Origin: Welwitschia mirabilis | Taxonomy: Eukaryota; Gnetophyta; Gnetopsida; Welwitschiales | Reading direction: 5' to 3' | NCBI GenBank assembly: GCA_051453625.1 | Contig: JBOZIK010000001.1 | Coordinates: 206,096,716 to 206,134,692 of the forward strand | DNA length: 37,977 nucleotides | Shown here: in pieces, positions 22,789-32,651 of the stretch | Numbering within the stretch: the first letter of the stretch is position 1 | Layout: every line of letters starts with the position of its first letter | Notes under the pieces: model-generated | The model's input: only the letters and a program-made list of their open reading frames with translations | What the model was told of the DNA's origin: nothing | Database searches by the model: none | Made by a program: the position numbers and the translations under genes

Positions 22789-24393
22789 AAATGTTACATT
22801 GTGAATTTCTCAATCTTAAAGTCCTTTAGGTAAATCTATAAGTCAAATAACTTGTAAAAAAACACATGCTAGTATAGCATGAGTTCATTGGAATGTCATA
22901 ATCCCAGTGAAGGCACTAAGCTCAAAGTTAGAGAATTGATTTCCAAAGGTATTTTTAGTATTTTTATATTTTAAGAACCAAAAGTAAATAACAAACAAAA
23001 TGTAATGTAAAGTAAATGAAGATGAAATGTAAATGAACTGAATTCTTTTGAATCCTAATTCTCCTATCATAAGAACTAGCCTCTATATAATTGAAATCAA
23101 TTAAGAAGAGTACTTGACTTAATCCTAACCAATGTGAACTATGAGATATACCAAGTAGAATATGGAATGCAATGTGAAATGGAAATGAAATAACAGTGCA
23201 AATTTAGNNNNNNNNNNNNNNNNNNNNNNNNNNNNNNNNNNNNNNNNNNNNNNNNNNNNNNNNNNNNNNNNNNNNNNNNNNNNNNNNNNNNNNNNNNNNN
23301 NNNNNNNNNNNNNNNNNNNNNNNNNNNNNNNNNNNNNNNNNNNNNNNNNNNNNNNNNNNNNNNNNNNNNNNNNNNNNNNNNNNNNNNNNNNNNNNNNNNN
23401 NNNNNNNNNNNNNNNNNNNNNNNNNNNNNNNNNNNNNNNNNNNNNNNNNNNNNNNNNNNNNNNNNNNNNNNNNNNNNNNNNNNNNNNNNNNNNNNNNNNN
23501 NNNNNNNNNNNNNNNNNNNNNNNNNNNNNNNNNNNNNNNNNNNNNNNNNNNNNNNNNNNNNNNNNNNNNNNNNNNNNNNNNNNNNNNNNNNNNNNNNNNN
23601 NNNNNNNNNNNNNNNNNNNNNNNNNNNNNNNNNNNNNNNNNNNNNNNNNNNNNNNNNNNNNNNNNNNNNNNNNNNNNNNNNNNNNNNNNNNNNNNNNNNN
23701 NNNNNNNNNNNNNNNNNNNNNNNNNNNNNNNNNNNNNNNNNNNNNNNNNNNNNNNNNNNNNNNNNNNNNNNNNNNNNNNNNNNNNNNNNNNNNNNNNNNN
23801 NNNNNNNNNNNNNNNNNNNNNNNNNNNNNNNNNNNNNNNNNNNNNNNNNNNNNNNNNNNNNNNNNNNNNNNNNNNNNNNNNNNNNNNNNNNNNNNNNNNN
23901 NNNNNNNNNNNNNNNNNNNNNNNNNNNNNNNNNNNNNNNNNNNNNNNNNNNNNNNNNNNNNNNNNNNNNNNNNNNNNNNNNNNNNNNNNNNNNNNNNNNN
24001 NNNNNNNNNNNNNNNNNNNNNNNNNNNNNNNNNNNNNNNNNNNNNNNNNNNNNNNNNNNNNNNNNNNNNNNNNNNNNNNNNNNNNNNNNNNNNNNNNNNN
24101 NNNNNNNNNNNNNNNNNNNNNNNNNNNNNNNNNNNNNNNNNNNNNNNNNNNNNNNNNNNNNNNNNNNNNNNNNNNNNNNNNNNNNNNNNNNNNNNTGAGT
24201 GAAAGAATAACTATATTGATTTCAAAGGAATTTACATCTACTAACAATAAAGCAGTAGCACCTCAATGGAAGAGACTTAGCCTAATACTAAGAAAACTAC
24301 TTTCTATAACTACTAGATGGACCTCCTATCCTTTAATGTTCTATCACAAGCATATCAAGTACAAAAGATAAATTGGAAGTGAGGACAAAGTAG

Positions 24394-24403
24394 GTATTTA
24401 TAG
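24394..24403 (-). promoter_or_regulatory. LTR TATA box, element 2 5' LTR
   Basis: Minus-strand CTATAAATAC, 613 bp from the LTR start. Confidence 0.65.
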
Positions 24404-24519
24404 TTTTACATTAAAAGTTCTAAAACTATAACCCTAAAAGTTAGAGAATAAATCCAACAGCTTAAGCGAAATGCATGACCTAATTATAATATAATTCAGT
24501 CCTGCTTATATAAAATAAT

Positions 24520-24781
24520 TATAATACTAACTGTCATGAGGATGACATTGGGGATGATGCCCCATAATAGCAAATAAATATTTATCTTTTGGCTTTGAAA
24601 TCAATCTCGTAGTTAGCTTTAGATGTGTTGTCATCTCTTATGTTATGGAGATGATATTGGGGATGACACATCCTTAGAAAAGTGGCTTTGTTGGCTTCAA
24701 TCTCAAGTCCATGTTGTTGTTATAATAGGCTAATACAGTGTTATTGTTCCATCTATCATGAGGACAATAGAGGGTACAACA
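24520..24781. repeat. Three palindrome modules in U3
   Basis: Modules at 24520-24559, 24629-24668 and 24739-24781 are the partners of those at 16472-16733. The first keeps a perfect inner hairpin TGTCAT-GAGG-ATGACA. The second keeps a perfect outer TGTCATC / GATGACA. The third has a 3-nt insertion. Confidence 0.8.
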
Positions 24782-25016
24782 CCCTTCTAGAGCTTCTCAA
24801 GTAAACCAAATTAACATTCTTCATCATTAATCTTCTTCTAACATACTAAGTACTAGAACATGACTGAAAATCATTCAATTATATCAAGAATTATGTGTTT
24901 TTTTAATTATCCCATTGATTCTCTATAATCATCAGAATTGCATTCAAACTTGTATAAATTTCCTACAAAAGTACTCCAAATATAACATTAAATTTCTAAA
25001 AATTGGCATTACAACA

Positions 25017-25021
25017 ATGAC
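25017..25021. repeat. Target-site duplication of element 2, right copy (ATGAC)
   Basis: Directly follows the LTR end ACAACA at 25016 and is identical to 15625-15629. Confidence 0.85.
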
Positions 25022-25089
25022 TGCTAGCAGTTTTTGTTTTTATTTCTAAATTTTTATAGTTATTTGTTTATTTGTAAAAAATAAGTTTT

Positions 25090-25129
25090 TGTCATTCTTC
25101 ATATCATCTAGATGATGAACAAAGCAACA
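25090..25129. repeat. Palindrome module in the element 3 leader
   Basis: Outer TGTCATTCT with a decayed right arm, inner TATCAT / ATGATG around CTAG, so ATCATCTAGATGAT is a perfect 14-nt palindrome. A related, irregular module is at about 15478-15525. Confidence 0.6.
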
Positions 25130-25381
25130 TTTTTGTGTAGCTTTTAAGTGATTAAGGATTCAAACAATTTGGTAAAAATGTGAAATATCAAAGGGAATAG
25201 AGATTGATCTTTACTTTATACTTATCTTTTTTATCACTTTCATTAATTCTTTTTATTTTATCCTTCTCATCCATTTCAAATGAATAGTGATAAAAGGACC
25301 TTTGGGGAAATTATTTTTAAAAGGAGGAAAGACTTAAAATTTTATATGAAAAATGATAAGAAAATACATCAAGAGATTTTT

Positions 25382-26622
25382 ATGAAAAAAGGAAGAATAA
25401 CATAAAATGATGTTGAGACTAAGAATTGGATCCATTCCTCTTTTGAACTACCTTATTTTTACTCCTCTTATTTTCAGACTTCATACATAAATAACCATAA
25501 AACCTTTCAACATTTTATGAATTCAACCTTATTGAGAGAAACATCCTATAATTATTTTAATCAATACCAACCATCTTGCATGCATTACTATGAAGAAAAT
25601 CCATATCCTATGATCTACTATAAGGAAGAAAATGATTTAATGAAAGAAATAATTGAGAGAATAAAGGAGAGATAAGAATATACTAATAAAAAACTATAAA
25701 ATTGAATTGGGATTTTTCAACAAATATTGTCACAAAATCAAGGGTCTTTTATAGCTAAAAGTTCTTAAACCTATTCTTCTACAACCTACTTTGAAGAAAA
25801 TTAGAAGATCTTAGGAACAAGTAATCATGATCTTACTTTCAAATAGAAGATGATATTTTAGATCAAACTTTAACATCCCACTCATTAGGAGATGATCAAA
25901 TAAAAGATAATAACAACTTAACTCAATTTTTCAAAAATATGGATGAGGATGATTATTCATTATATAATGATATTTATGTATTATATTATATCCTTGTTAT
26001 TCATTCACTATTAGAAAGTCTAGATGATGAATCCATTCATGATAAATCTAAAAATGTTTTAATCTATAATGAAGATGATGCTTATATTTCTCTAGATGAA
26101 CTTTTTGATGAATCTAATAACTTATAGAATAAGATCAATACTCAATAAGAGAAGGGATATGTAATTACAAATAATGATGAGAAAACCAAAGAAACAACTC
26201 AACAAGTTAATAATAAAGACAACAACAAAGAAAATGAATACAATGAAGGACCCATAGAAATTCAATCAAACTTCATAAAGGATAGCCTTGTTCATTCTAT
26301 CAATGTTTTCCCATCTTTTCTAACTTTACTTTCATGTTAAACTCCAAATCACATCCTTCCTTCTAATTCCACTTTTGCATTACCTTGTGATCTTGATAAT
26401 GATAACCCTTCTCCATCTCTTTCACTTAAACCTTCATGTAATTCTCAAAGCCATATACCTTTCCTTGAATTTCATGCAATCCATAACTTTGAAGAGTATA
26501 TTCCTAATATCTCTTAATCTCTTCCTCTTAAAAGTCTATGTGATACTCAAATTTTTTTCCTTCCCTCTTTTACCAAGTCTACTTTACCTTATAAATTTAC
26601 TTGCAAAATAAGCTTATGTTAG
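25382..26622 (+). pseudogene. Element 3 copy of the conserved unrecognised ORF, 3' truncated
   Basis: A possible start is ATG at 25382 (MKKGRIT, then a TAA where element 2 has CAA). The first frame runs TKNWIHSSF, NNHKTFQHFMNS, MHYYEENPYPMIYYKEEND and a Lys/Glu-rich coil to about 25675. After frameshifts a second frame is open from 25939 to 26622 with four internal stops (one TAG, three TAA), each compatible with a former Gln. It contains an Asp/Glu-rich segment (DDESIHD, EDDAYISLDELFDE), an Asn/Lys-rich linker and the conserved block SHIPFLEFHAIHNFEEY (about 26448-26500). This is the longest readable C-terminal half of the family in the window. No transmembrane, nucleic-acid-binding or catalytic motif is recognised. 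Confidence 0.6.
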
Positions 26623-28806
26623 TCTACCTTTTTAACTATCCTAGCTTATGGTTTCTTAAACAAGTTATAGTAAAATATTTAAATAGAATTCAATTATACC
26701 TAAGGCATAAATAAATTAAATATATGTGGAACATTATCCCAAAAGATTATGTCATTTTTATTAGGAAATATCAATACTCCCACCTCACAAATATGAAGAC
26801 ATATAATAGTTTATTTAGCATGTAGTAAATAAATAAAAATTAAGAAGCACTTTACAATAAAATATCATGAAGCTAAGTCAAGTTATCAATTGAATAAACA
26901 CTACTTCATTAATAGAGACTAAGTTTAAGTATACATCACACACACAACTAATACGTATCACCTTCAAGCTGACTCCAACTATAAGACATGCCATGCATCA
27001 ACTGAAATATAGGATAACACAAAACATCACATAACTATAGAAGCAATATAGAAGTAACATGAAATTAATAACATAGTCATTGGTTCATCTCATCTCCCCC
27101 GCACACAACATTTCTTGCACAAGCACAGGTGGTATAAAAACTAAATTATCACAACTCCCAGTGTGGCCCATGATATGAAATAGGTAGGGAAGCTGACTAA
27201 GACAAGCTAGGGTTACATAGTAAGAGACTTGACCAAGACCTTTCATCAAATTTCATTATCTTCTTTACAATAATTTGACCACATTATCATAAGTAAGCCA
27301 GTTTCACATAACCAGGAGGGATAAGACTATTTATAAGGGTTCGCATATCTTTCCCTTTCATCCTGGAGGTTCAGTCCTATGGCCTCGGGACTCATAACAG
27401 AGAGCTTCACTCTCTGAGGTTCGAACAATTGGTTACCTCAGCTATAATTTAATATCATAATTTACTTTTTTTCAAGGTCTAAGGTTAGCATAATGCTCAG
27501 GGTTTTTAAGAGTTTAATCATGATAACTCAGGTTTAAGTCATAAGGGATTTGGTCAACAAGACGAGTCGAGTTAACAAGGGTTTCACAGAGTAAGACTAA
27601 GAAGCTGACATTTCACAATATAGTAGTGCATATCATGGTAACATAAAACACATGATGATCATGTAATATTTACAATATCAATACATGGAAGAAATTCGCA
27701 ACATGCAAGGATACACAATAATTACAAGAAGGGTTGTAAACCATACCTAATCTTAACAAAGTCCAATGTACTCCAAGTTAAATCTAAGCTCCATGAGATT
27801 ACAATTTGCCAGGTAAACTTCTATGACTCTAATGAATATAGAACTCAGGTATTTATGACATAAGACTAATAGTAGGACTAACAGTGGGATTAGGTTTCAA
27901 CATGAGGTTTAGTTTTCCTTAACCCTTCCTTTTCAAGTCTGGCCACTAGGTGTGAACAATAACTTAATATCATCTAATAATAAATTAAATCACATGCTAA
28001 TAATAATCATGAACTAACAGTCAAGATAACATGTAATTTCTAGTGCATGGATAAGATATAGATGTCAACTGTAGCATGAAAAATATAAACTACATCATAA
28101 CTGGTAGAAGATACATATGTTAAGCTGCAAGTTAGATTCCAAGATAACTTAAAATATCCGAGGTCAGACTGCACTTTCAAAAATCTCACACGCATAAATA
28201 AATCTAATGTCAAACTACATCTAATAGAAAATCATGCATGATCAGTAGTAAGCTCAAATAACTGAACCTTTCAAAATAATGACTCCATGATAGGTCAAGT
28301 ATTTAACTTTCACTATAAATAAAACTCATGCATAAGTAATAACAAATTTTGTAGTTATCTCAACCTTTAAATCAACTAACTAGAAGAATTATGATAAGTT
28401 AATCTTTTAATATATTCTAAAATAAATAATCATGCAAGTACCTAATTTAACTATTACTTTTATCGCTTATATTANNNNNNNNNNNNNNNNNNNNNNNNNN
28501 NNNNNNNNNNNNNNNNNNNNNNNNNNNNNNNNNNNNNNNNNNNNNNNNNNNNNNNNNNNNNNNNNNNNNNNNNNNNNNNNNNNNNNNNNNNNNNNNNNNN
28601 NNNNNNNNNNNNNNNNNNNNNNNNNNNNNNNNNNNNNNNNNNNNNNNNNNNNNNNNNNNNNNNNNNNNNNNNNNNNNNNNNNNNNNNNNNNNNNNNNNNN
28701 NNNNNNNNNNNNNNNNNNNNNNNNNNNNNNNNNNNNNNNNNNNNNNNNNNNNNNNNNNNNNNNNNNNNNNNNNNNNNNNNNNNNNNNNNNNNNNNNNNNN
28801 NNNNNN
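26623..28806. other. Non-coding DNA with a 332-N gap
   Basis: No gene is recognised. The segment 27080-27450 is less AT-rich and retains CpGs. It holds a minus-strand TATA-like CTATTTATAA region at about 27328 and a perfect short hairpin AGAGAG-CTTCA-CTCTCT near 27400. Gap at 28475-28806. A unit near 28138 (AAGATAACTTAAAATAT) resembles the tandem repeat to the right, so the array may extend leftwards through the gap. Confidence 0.45.
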
Positions 28807-29300
28807 AGTTCATTAACAAGAAGGTGAACTTCAAAAAGTAAGAAGTCAAGATACTTCACTAGCCTTTCAATAAGCAATGAAATAGTGAGACCATATTTGA
28901 TACAAGAATAACAAGTTTAATTTGTGAAACATATATAAGACTATACAAGATTTAAGATAACTTGAAACATTGAGGTCAAATAAGGTAAGTATACTTCTAG
29001 AACAATAGTCAAAGTTAATGACAAGGTTTTCTTAGAATCATGTGTTAATGGCATATCAAGATGCATCAAGGTTAGATCACTAACAAGAAGAGTTTTAAGG
29101 GATAAGAAATCAAGAGACTTCGACAATTGTTCTAATACCACAAGATAAGCAAAATGCCATAGATAATACCAAAATGACAAGTGTAAGTCATAAGAAATGT
29201 ACAACCATTTTGCAAGATCATAACTTGAAACATGTAAAACTGTGAGGATTGAGATTAGACAAGGCAAGTTTATTTCCAAATACAAACCCATGATCATAAC
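28807..29300. repeat. Degenerate tandem repeat, period about 260 bp
   Basis: Two diverged units follow each other. Shared landmarks in order are CA(T/C)TAACAAGAAG, AAGTCAAGA/AAATCAAGA, ATAAGCAA, AAGAT..AACTTGAAACAT and GAGG followed by AAGGTAAGT/AAGGCAAGT. AAGATAACTTGAAACATTGAGG begins near 28953 and its partner near 29214. The 118-residue minus-strand frame at 28941-29297 has an internal repeat for this reason and is not a convincing gene. Confidence 0.55.
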
Positions 29301-30389
29301 AACAAAACATCTTTAGACGTTTTAAAGTTTCAAGAATCATGAAAGTCAAAATTTCCTTTCAACATAAAGAAGTGCAAGAACTTAGGATCATGATAATGGG
29401 ATCATATTTAGATTGAAAAATATATATATATTGGAACTATATAAAAGATACAATAAAACCATAAGAATCATATAAAGTATACAAGAATGGAAATCTATAT
29501 CATTTAGAGTTTAAGCAATCCATAGGGTCATAAGAGAAATCCAAGATCATATACAAATTCAATATAAAATGTTTTCTAAATATGTCTTATTTATAAGCAA
29601 TTTAAGTTTTCATACTTCATAGGTTAGGAAGGCTATACGATAGTGGTAAATGTACTATGATGACTTGGTTGTTATATAAATCTAGCACTTAATTATTAGA
29701 TTTTAGCATGATTAGACTAAATACATTAGTTATATTTAAGCATAATCACTAAAATGATATAACTAAGATAATTTTAGTTAACCAACGTTGTTAGTTGTAT
29801 AATGTGCATATTCAGTTAAATAATATGACTGAATCACAATTACATTTACTAGCTTGATTTAATTGGTTGTACTTACTAATATCATTTAGCAAGTTTGCAA
29901 CATATTAGGTACCTTAGGCATACAATTATACTATGTATAATTTACAATTTTAGTTAGCATCCCTTTTATTCTTAAGGAAAATTTACTAAAGTGCTTATTA
30001 TTTATATTACACCTTTATATAAAATGTTACACAAATGAAAAGAAGGTCTAGTAAAATTTATAATGGATGGGATTTGAAATCCAAACCTTTCAACTAACAA
30101 CTTAATAACCTCTTAATAATCACTCTAATAATTGAGGTAACTATGATAGAAACCAATGTAATTATTTTAACCAACCTTTTGGGTACGATTACATGGCAAG
30201 TGTAGACTTGGATGCCCTATTAATGAAAATCTTTATAAATTGAGGGACAATTTGTTAAATCAAGTGAACATCCCTCTCGATTTGCTTATTGAATTTCTAG
30301 GATAGGTCTGTGATTTTTCTCCACTTTACTGCTAAATAAGCTTATCTTAATTAATCCATTTCGAATCCTAAACCATGATTAGAGGGCAT
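29301..30389. other. AT-rich non-coding DNA
   Basis: No coding or RNA feature supported. 29690-29900 is rich in TTAGTTA/TAACTA strings, somewhat like 11200-11360. A weak tRNA-like T-arm at about 30069-30090 on the minus strand is not enough to call a SINE. Confidence 0.4.
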
Positions 30390-31020
30390 TGCTCAGAAAG
30401 GAGAAGACTTCAGAAGAAATTCATGCTCTGTGCAATAGGAGGAAAGGTAGTGATAGGTGACACAGACTGGTGCAGATGAGAAGGATTGCAAAGGCAGTAT
30501 GATACTAGCTATGCGAGGAGAAGGAGACGGCGGAGACCGCTCAGGTAGGGGAAGCGGGCAAAAGACAGGAAGAAGCACAACGACTCACTAGAGAAGGGGA
30601 AACACGTGGGCATAGAGAGCCAGCAAACTTGCAGGCAACAAAGACTTCATGGATTTGCAAACACATAGGCTCAGAGTGGGTTATTAAAGCGTAACAGGCT
30701 AGAGACGCGGATCAAGCATGAGCAGCATAGGAGGCAGCGCTAGTATGAGCTATGACGGCAGGCAGAAGGGCACGCACAGATAATAATATTATATGCTAGC
30801 CAAAGGAATTGCGGACTACGATGGGGGCAGAAGAAAAGGCCAGCACAAGGGAGTGTTTTAGAGGGCAGATCATCACCAGCAAGAGGAGCGAAGTAGTACA
30901 CAGTCAAGGAAAACAGTCTCAAGAGAGAAAGAATAAAAGGGCCACAACAAAAGCACAATGAGGCTAGGTGCTGCACAGTGGAAAGGACGTAGACATGCAA
31001 AGGAACAAGGAACAACACAA
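30390..31020 (-). other. GC-richer, pyrimidine-rich (minus strand) island
   Basis: Composition changes sharply: many intact CpGs (GACGGCGGAGACCGCTC near 30525, GACGCGG near 30705) and frequent GCA/CAG triplets. The minus strand is pyrimidine-rich with two open stretches (30393-30578 and 30740-31018) that resemble no protein I know. It could be a 5'-UTR/U5 part of a younger or less methylated LTR, or a fragment of a host gene. Both are inferences from composition only. Confidence 0.45.
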
Positions 31021-31287
31021 GAATATTAAACCCACAATTTTAACTAAGGTTTCAAACAACATTCATTAAGGCAACTCAAGAAATTTTAGTTTTAATCATT
31101 TTACAAAGGCATTACGGAGCCCGTTGTTTACCCTTGTAGCAGTTAGGAAGTGGAGGGAAGAGACCGTGTGAGGAGCAGAAACTTTAGTCAAGCGCATTTA
31201 GATGCTGATAACAAATGGAAAGAAAATTCGTTGATACTGCCTAAATCCTAATAGTGGCATTTTTTTTTTCTTTTTGAGTTTGTAAGG
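31021..31287. other. Short flank between the island and element R
   Basis: Non-coding. The last five bases before the element R LTR are TAAGG (31283-31287), the expected place of its target-site duplication. The other copy lies outside the window. Confidence 0.4.
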
Positions 31288-32383
31288 TGTTGGTTGCCTT
31301 AATTTGCACTTCAAAAGTAATCAATGCTATAAATAAGAAAATTGCAATTAGGCTTAGTATAGGGTAAATTAACCAACGAATGTCATAATCTAGAGAGTGT
31401 AAGGCAAGAATTTAATCAAGCACATGAATGAGAAAGGATGTAATTTACATTTCAATCTAATGTTTAAATCAGTTTTGTGTTTTTATCATGCAAAAAGGAA
31501 ATTGACAATGCAACTATTCTAATGTTTAATGCAAAGTATGAAAGAGAAATGAAATGCAAGCATATGATAACCAATTTTCTGAGTTGTTGTCATCCAACTT
31601 AGCCCTTATGACCTATGTCTAANNNNNNNNNNNNNNNNNNNNNNNNNNNNNNNNNNNNNNNNNNNNNNNNNNNNNNNNNNNNNNNNNNNNNNNNNNNNNN
31701 NNNNNNNNNNNNNNNNNNNNNNNNNNNNNNNNNNNNNNNNNNNNNNNNNNNNNNNNNNNNNNNNNNNNNNNNNNNNNNNNNNNNNNNNNNNNNNNNNNNN
31801 NNNNNNNNNNNNNNNNNNNNNNNNNNNNNNNNNNNNNNNNNNNNNNNNNNNNNNNNNNNNNNNNNNNNNNNNNNNNNNNNNNNNNNNNNNNNNNNNNNNN
31901 NNNNNNNNNNNNNNNNNNNNNNNNNNNNNNNNNNNNNNNNNNNNNNNNNNNNNNNNNNNNNNNNNNNNNNNNNNNNNNNNNNNNNNNNNNNNNNNNNNNN
32001 NNNNNNNNNNNNNNNNNNNNNNNNNNNNNNNNNNNNNNNNNNNNNNNNNNNNNNNNNNNNNNNNNNNNNNNNNNNNNNNNNNNNNNNNNNNNNNNNNNNN
32101 NNNNNNNNNNNNNNNNNNNNNNNNNNNNNNNNNNNNNNNNNNNNNNNNNNNNNNNNNNNNNNNNNNNNNNNNNNNNNNNNNNNNNNNNNNNNNNNNNNNN
32201 NNNNNNNNNNNNNNNNNNNNNNNNNNNNNNNNNNNNNNNNNNNNNNNNNNNNNNNNNNNNNNNNNNNNNNNNNNNNNNNNNNNNNNNNNNNNNNNNNNNN
32301 NNNNNNNNNNNNNNNNNNNNNNNNNNNNNNNNNAAAACATTACCAATTACACTATTAAAACATGACAATTTGGGATCGCAACA
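31288..32383 (-). repeat. Element R 3' LTR with a 711-N gap
   Basis: Plus-strand left end TGTTGGTTGCC; right end ...GGGATCGCAACA followed by TAGCCTTCTAT. The right end and the sequence beyond it (CAGTTCCTTGACAAACAAAG) align with the element 2 LTR/PPT junction (TAGTCCTTGACAAAGTGGG). AATGTCATAATC near 31378 also matches the element 2 LTRs. N at 31623-32333 hides the U3 and TATA region. Confidence 0.6.
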
Positions 32384-32651
32384 TAGCCTTCTATCTTGTG
32401 TTTTGTCAGTTCCTTGACAAACAAAGCAAAAGAGGGCTTTGTGATGCCAAATTAATGAGGAAGGAAAACTTCAAAATCAAATCAAAAGATTACATTACAT
32501 GTTTAGATAAACTAGCAATTTAAGATAAAGAAAAGTTATCATTAATACATAATTATCAATTAATAGTTTTATAAAAGAAAAACATGTGCCTGAGTACAAT
32601 AACATAAAAGAAACATAGTTTTTGTAAGACTCAGAACTACATCAATAGTCA

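Larger units (their letters stand above)
15630..25016 (-). mobile_element. Element 2: complete LARD-like LTR element nested in element 3
   Basis: On the minus strand the order is 5' LTR (22792-25016, containing a 988-N gap), PBS (22771-22788), a leader with four tandem palindrome modules, ORF relics (about 19430-21160), a pyrimidine/GAA tract, a non-coding stretch, PPT (from 16969) and 3' LTR (15630-16968). Both ends are flanked by ATGAC. No protease, reverse transcriptase, RNase H or integrase is visible. By eye the two LTRs are about 85% identical over a 155-bp sample around the TATA box, with mostly transition differences, so the insertion is old, and element 3 is older still. Confidence 0.85.
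22792..25016 (-). repeat. Element 2 5' LTR, with internal gap
   Basis: Begins at TGTTACATTGTGAATTT on the plus strand and ends ...GGCATTACAACA. A block of N (23208-24195) falls inside. The sequenced 1.24 kb is close to the length of the partner LTR (1.34 kb), so the 988-N gap is probably much too long. Confidence 0.85.
14003..26622 (+). mobile_element. Element 3: plus-strand LARD-like element, interrupted by element 2
   Basis: The plus-strand order is 5' LTR (14003-15314), PBS (15318-15335), leader to 15624, then element 2 with its target-site duplication, then the rest of the leader from 25022 and ORF relics to 26622. The leader after 25090 matches the reverse complement of the element 1 leader (for example the GGGAATAGAGATTGATCTTT-type block at about 25190 against 6640). 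Similarity stops near 26622, so the remainder and the 3' LTR are deleted or unrecognisable. Confidence 0.75.

Noticed and set aside
640-25016. Currently active elements
   Set aside because: LTR divergence, mutated PBS/PPT and broken frames in every copy argue against mobility.
27415-27430. GGTTCGAAC, like a Pol III B box
   Set aside because: No A box at a suitable distance and no cloverleaf. Not a tRNA or SINE on this evidence.
28941-29297. 118-residue minus-strand frame
   Set aside because: Hydrophobic and internally repeated, because it lies in a tandem DNA repeat. No start context, domain or conservation is visible.
30060-30115. T-arm-like GGTTTGGATTTCAAATCCC on the minus strand
   Set aside because: Only one arm of a tRNA could be drawn, and no terminal poly(A) or T-run or target duplication was found. 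Left as a weak hint.
21148-32368. Several open frames of 125-347 codons
   Set aside because: Frames at 21.2-21.7, 23.2-24.2, 28.4-28.9 and 31.6-32.4 kb are open only because they run through blocks of N.
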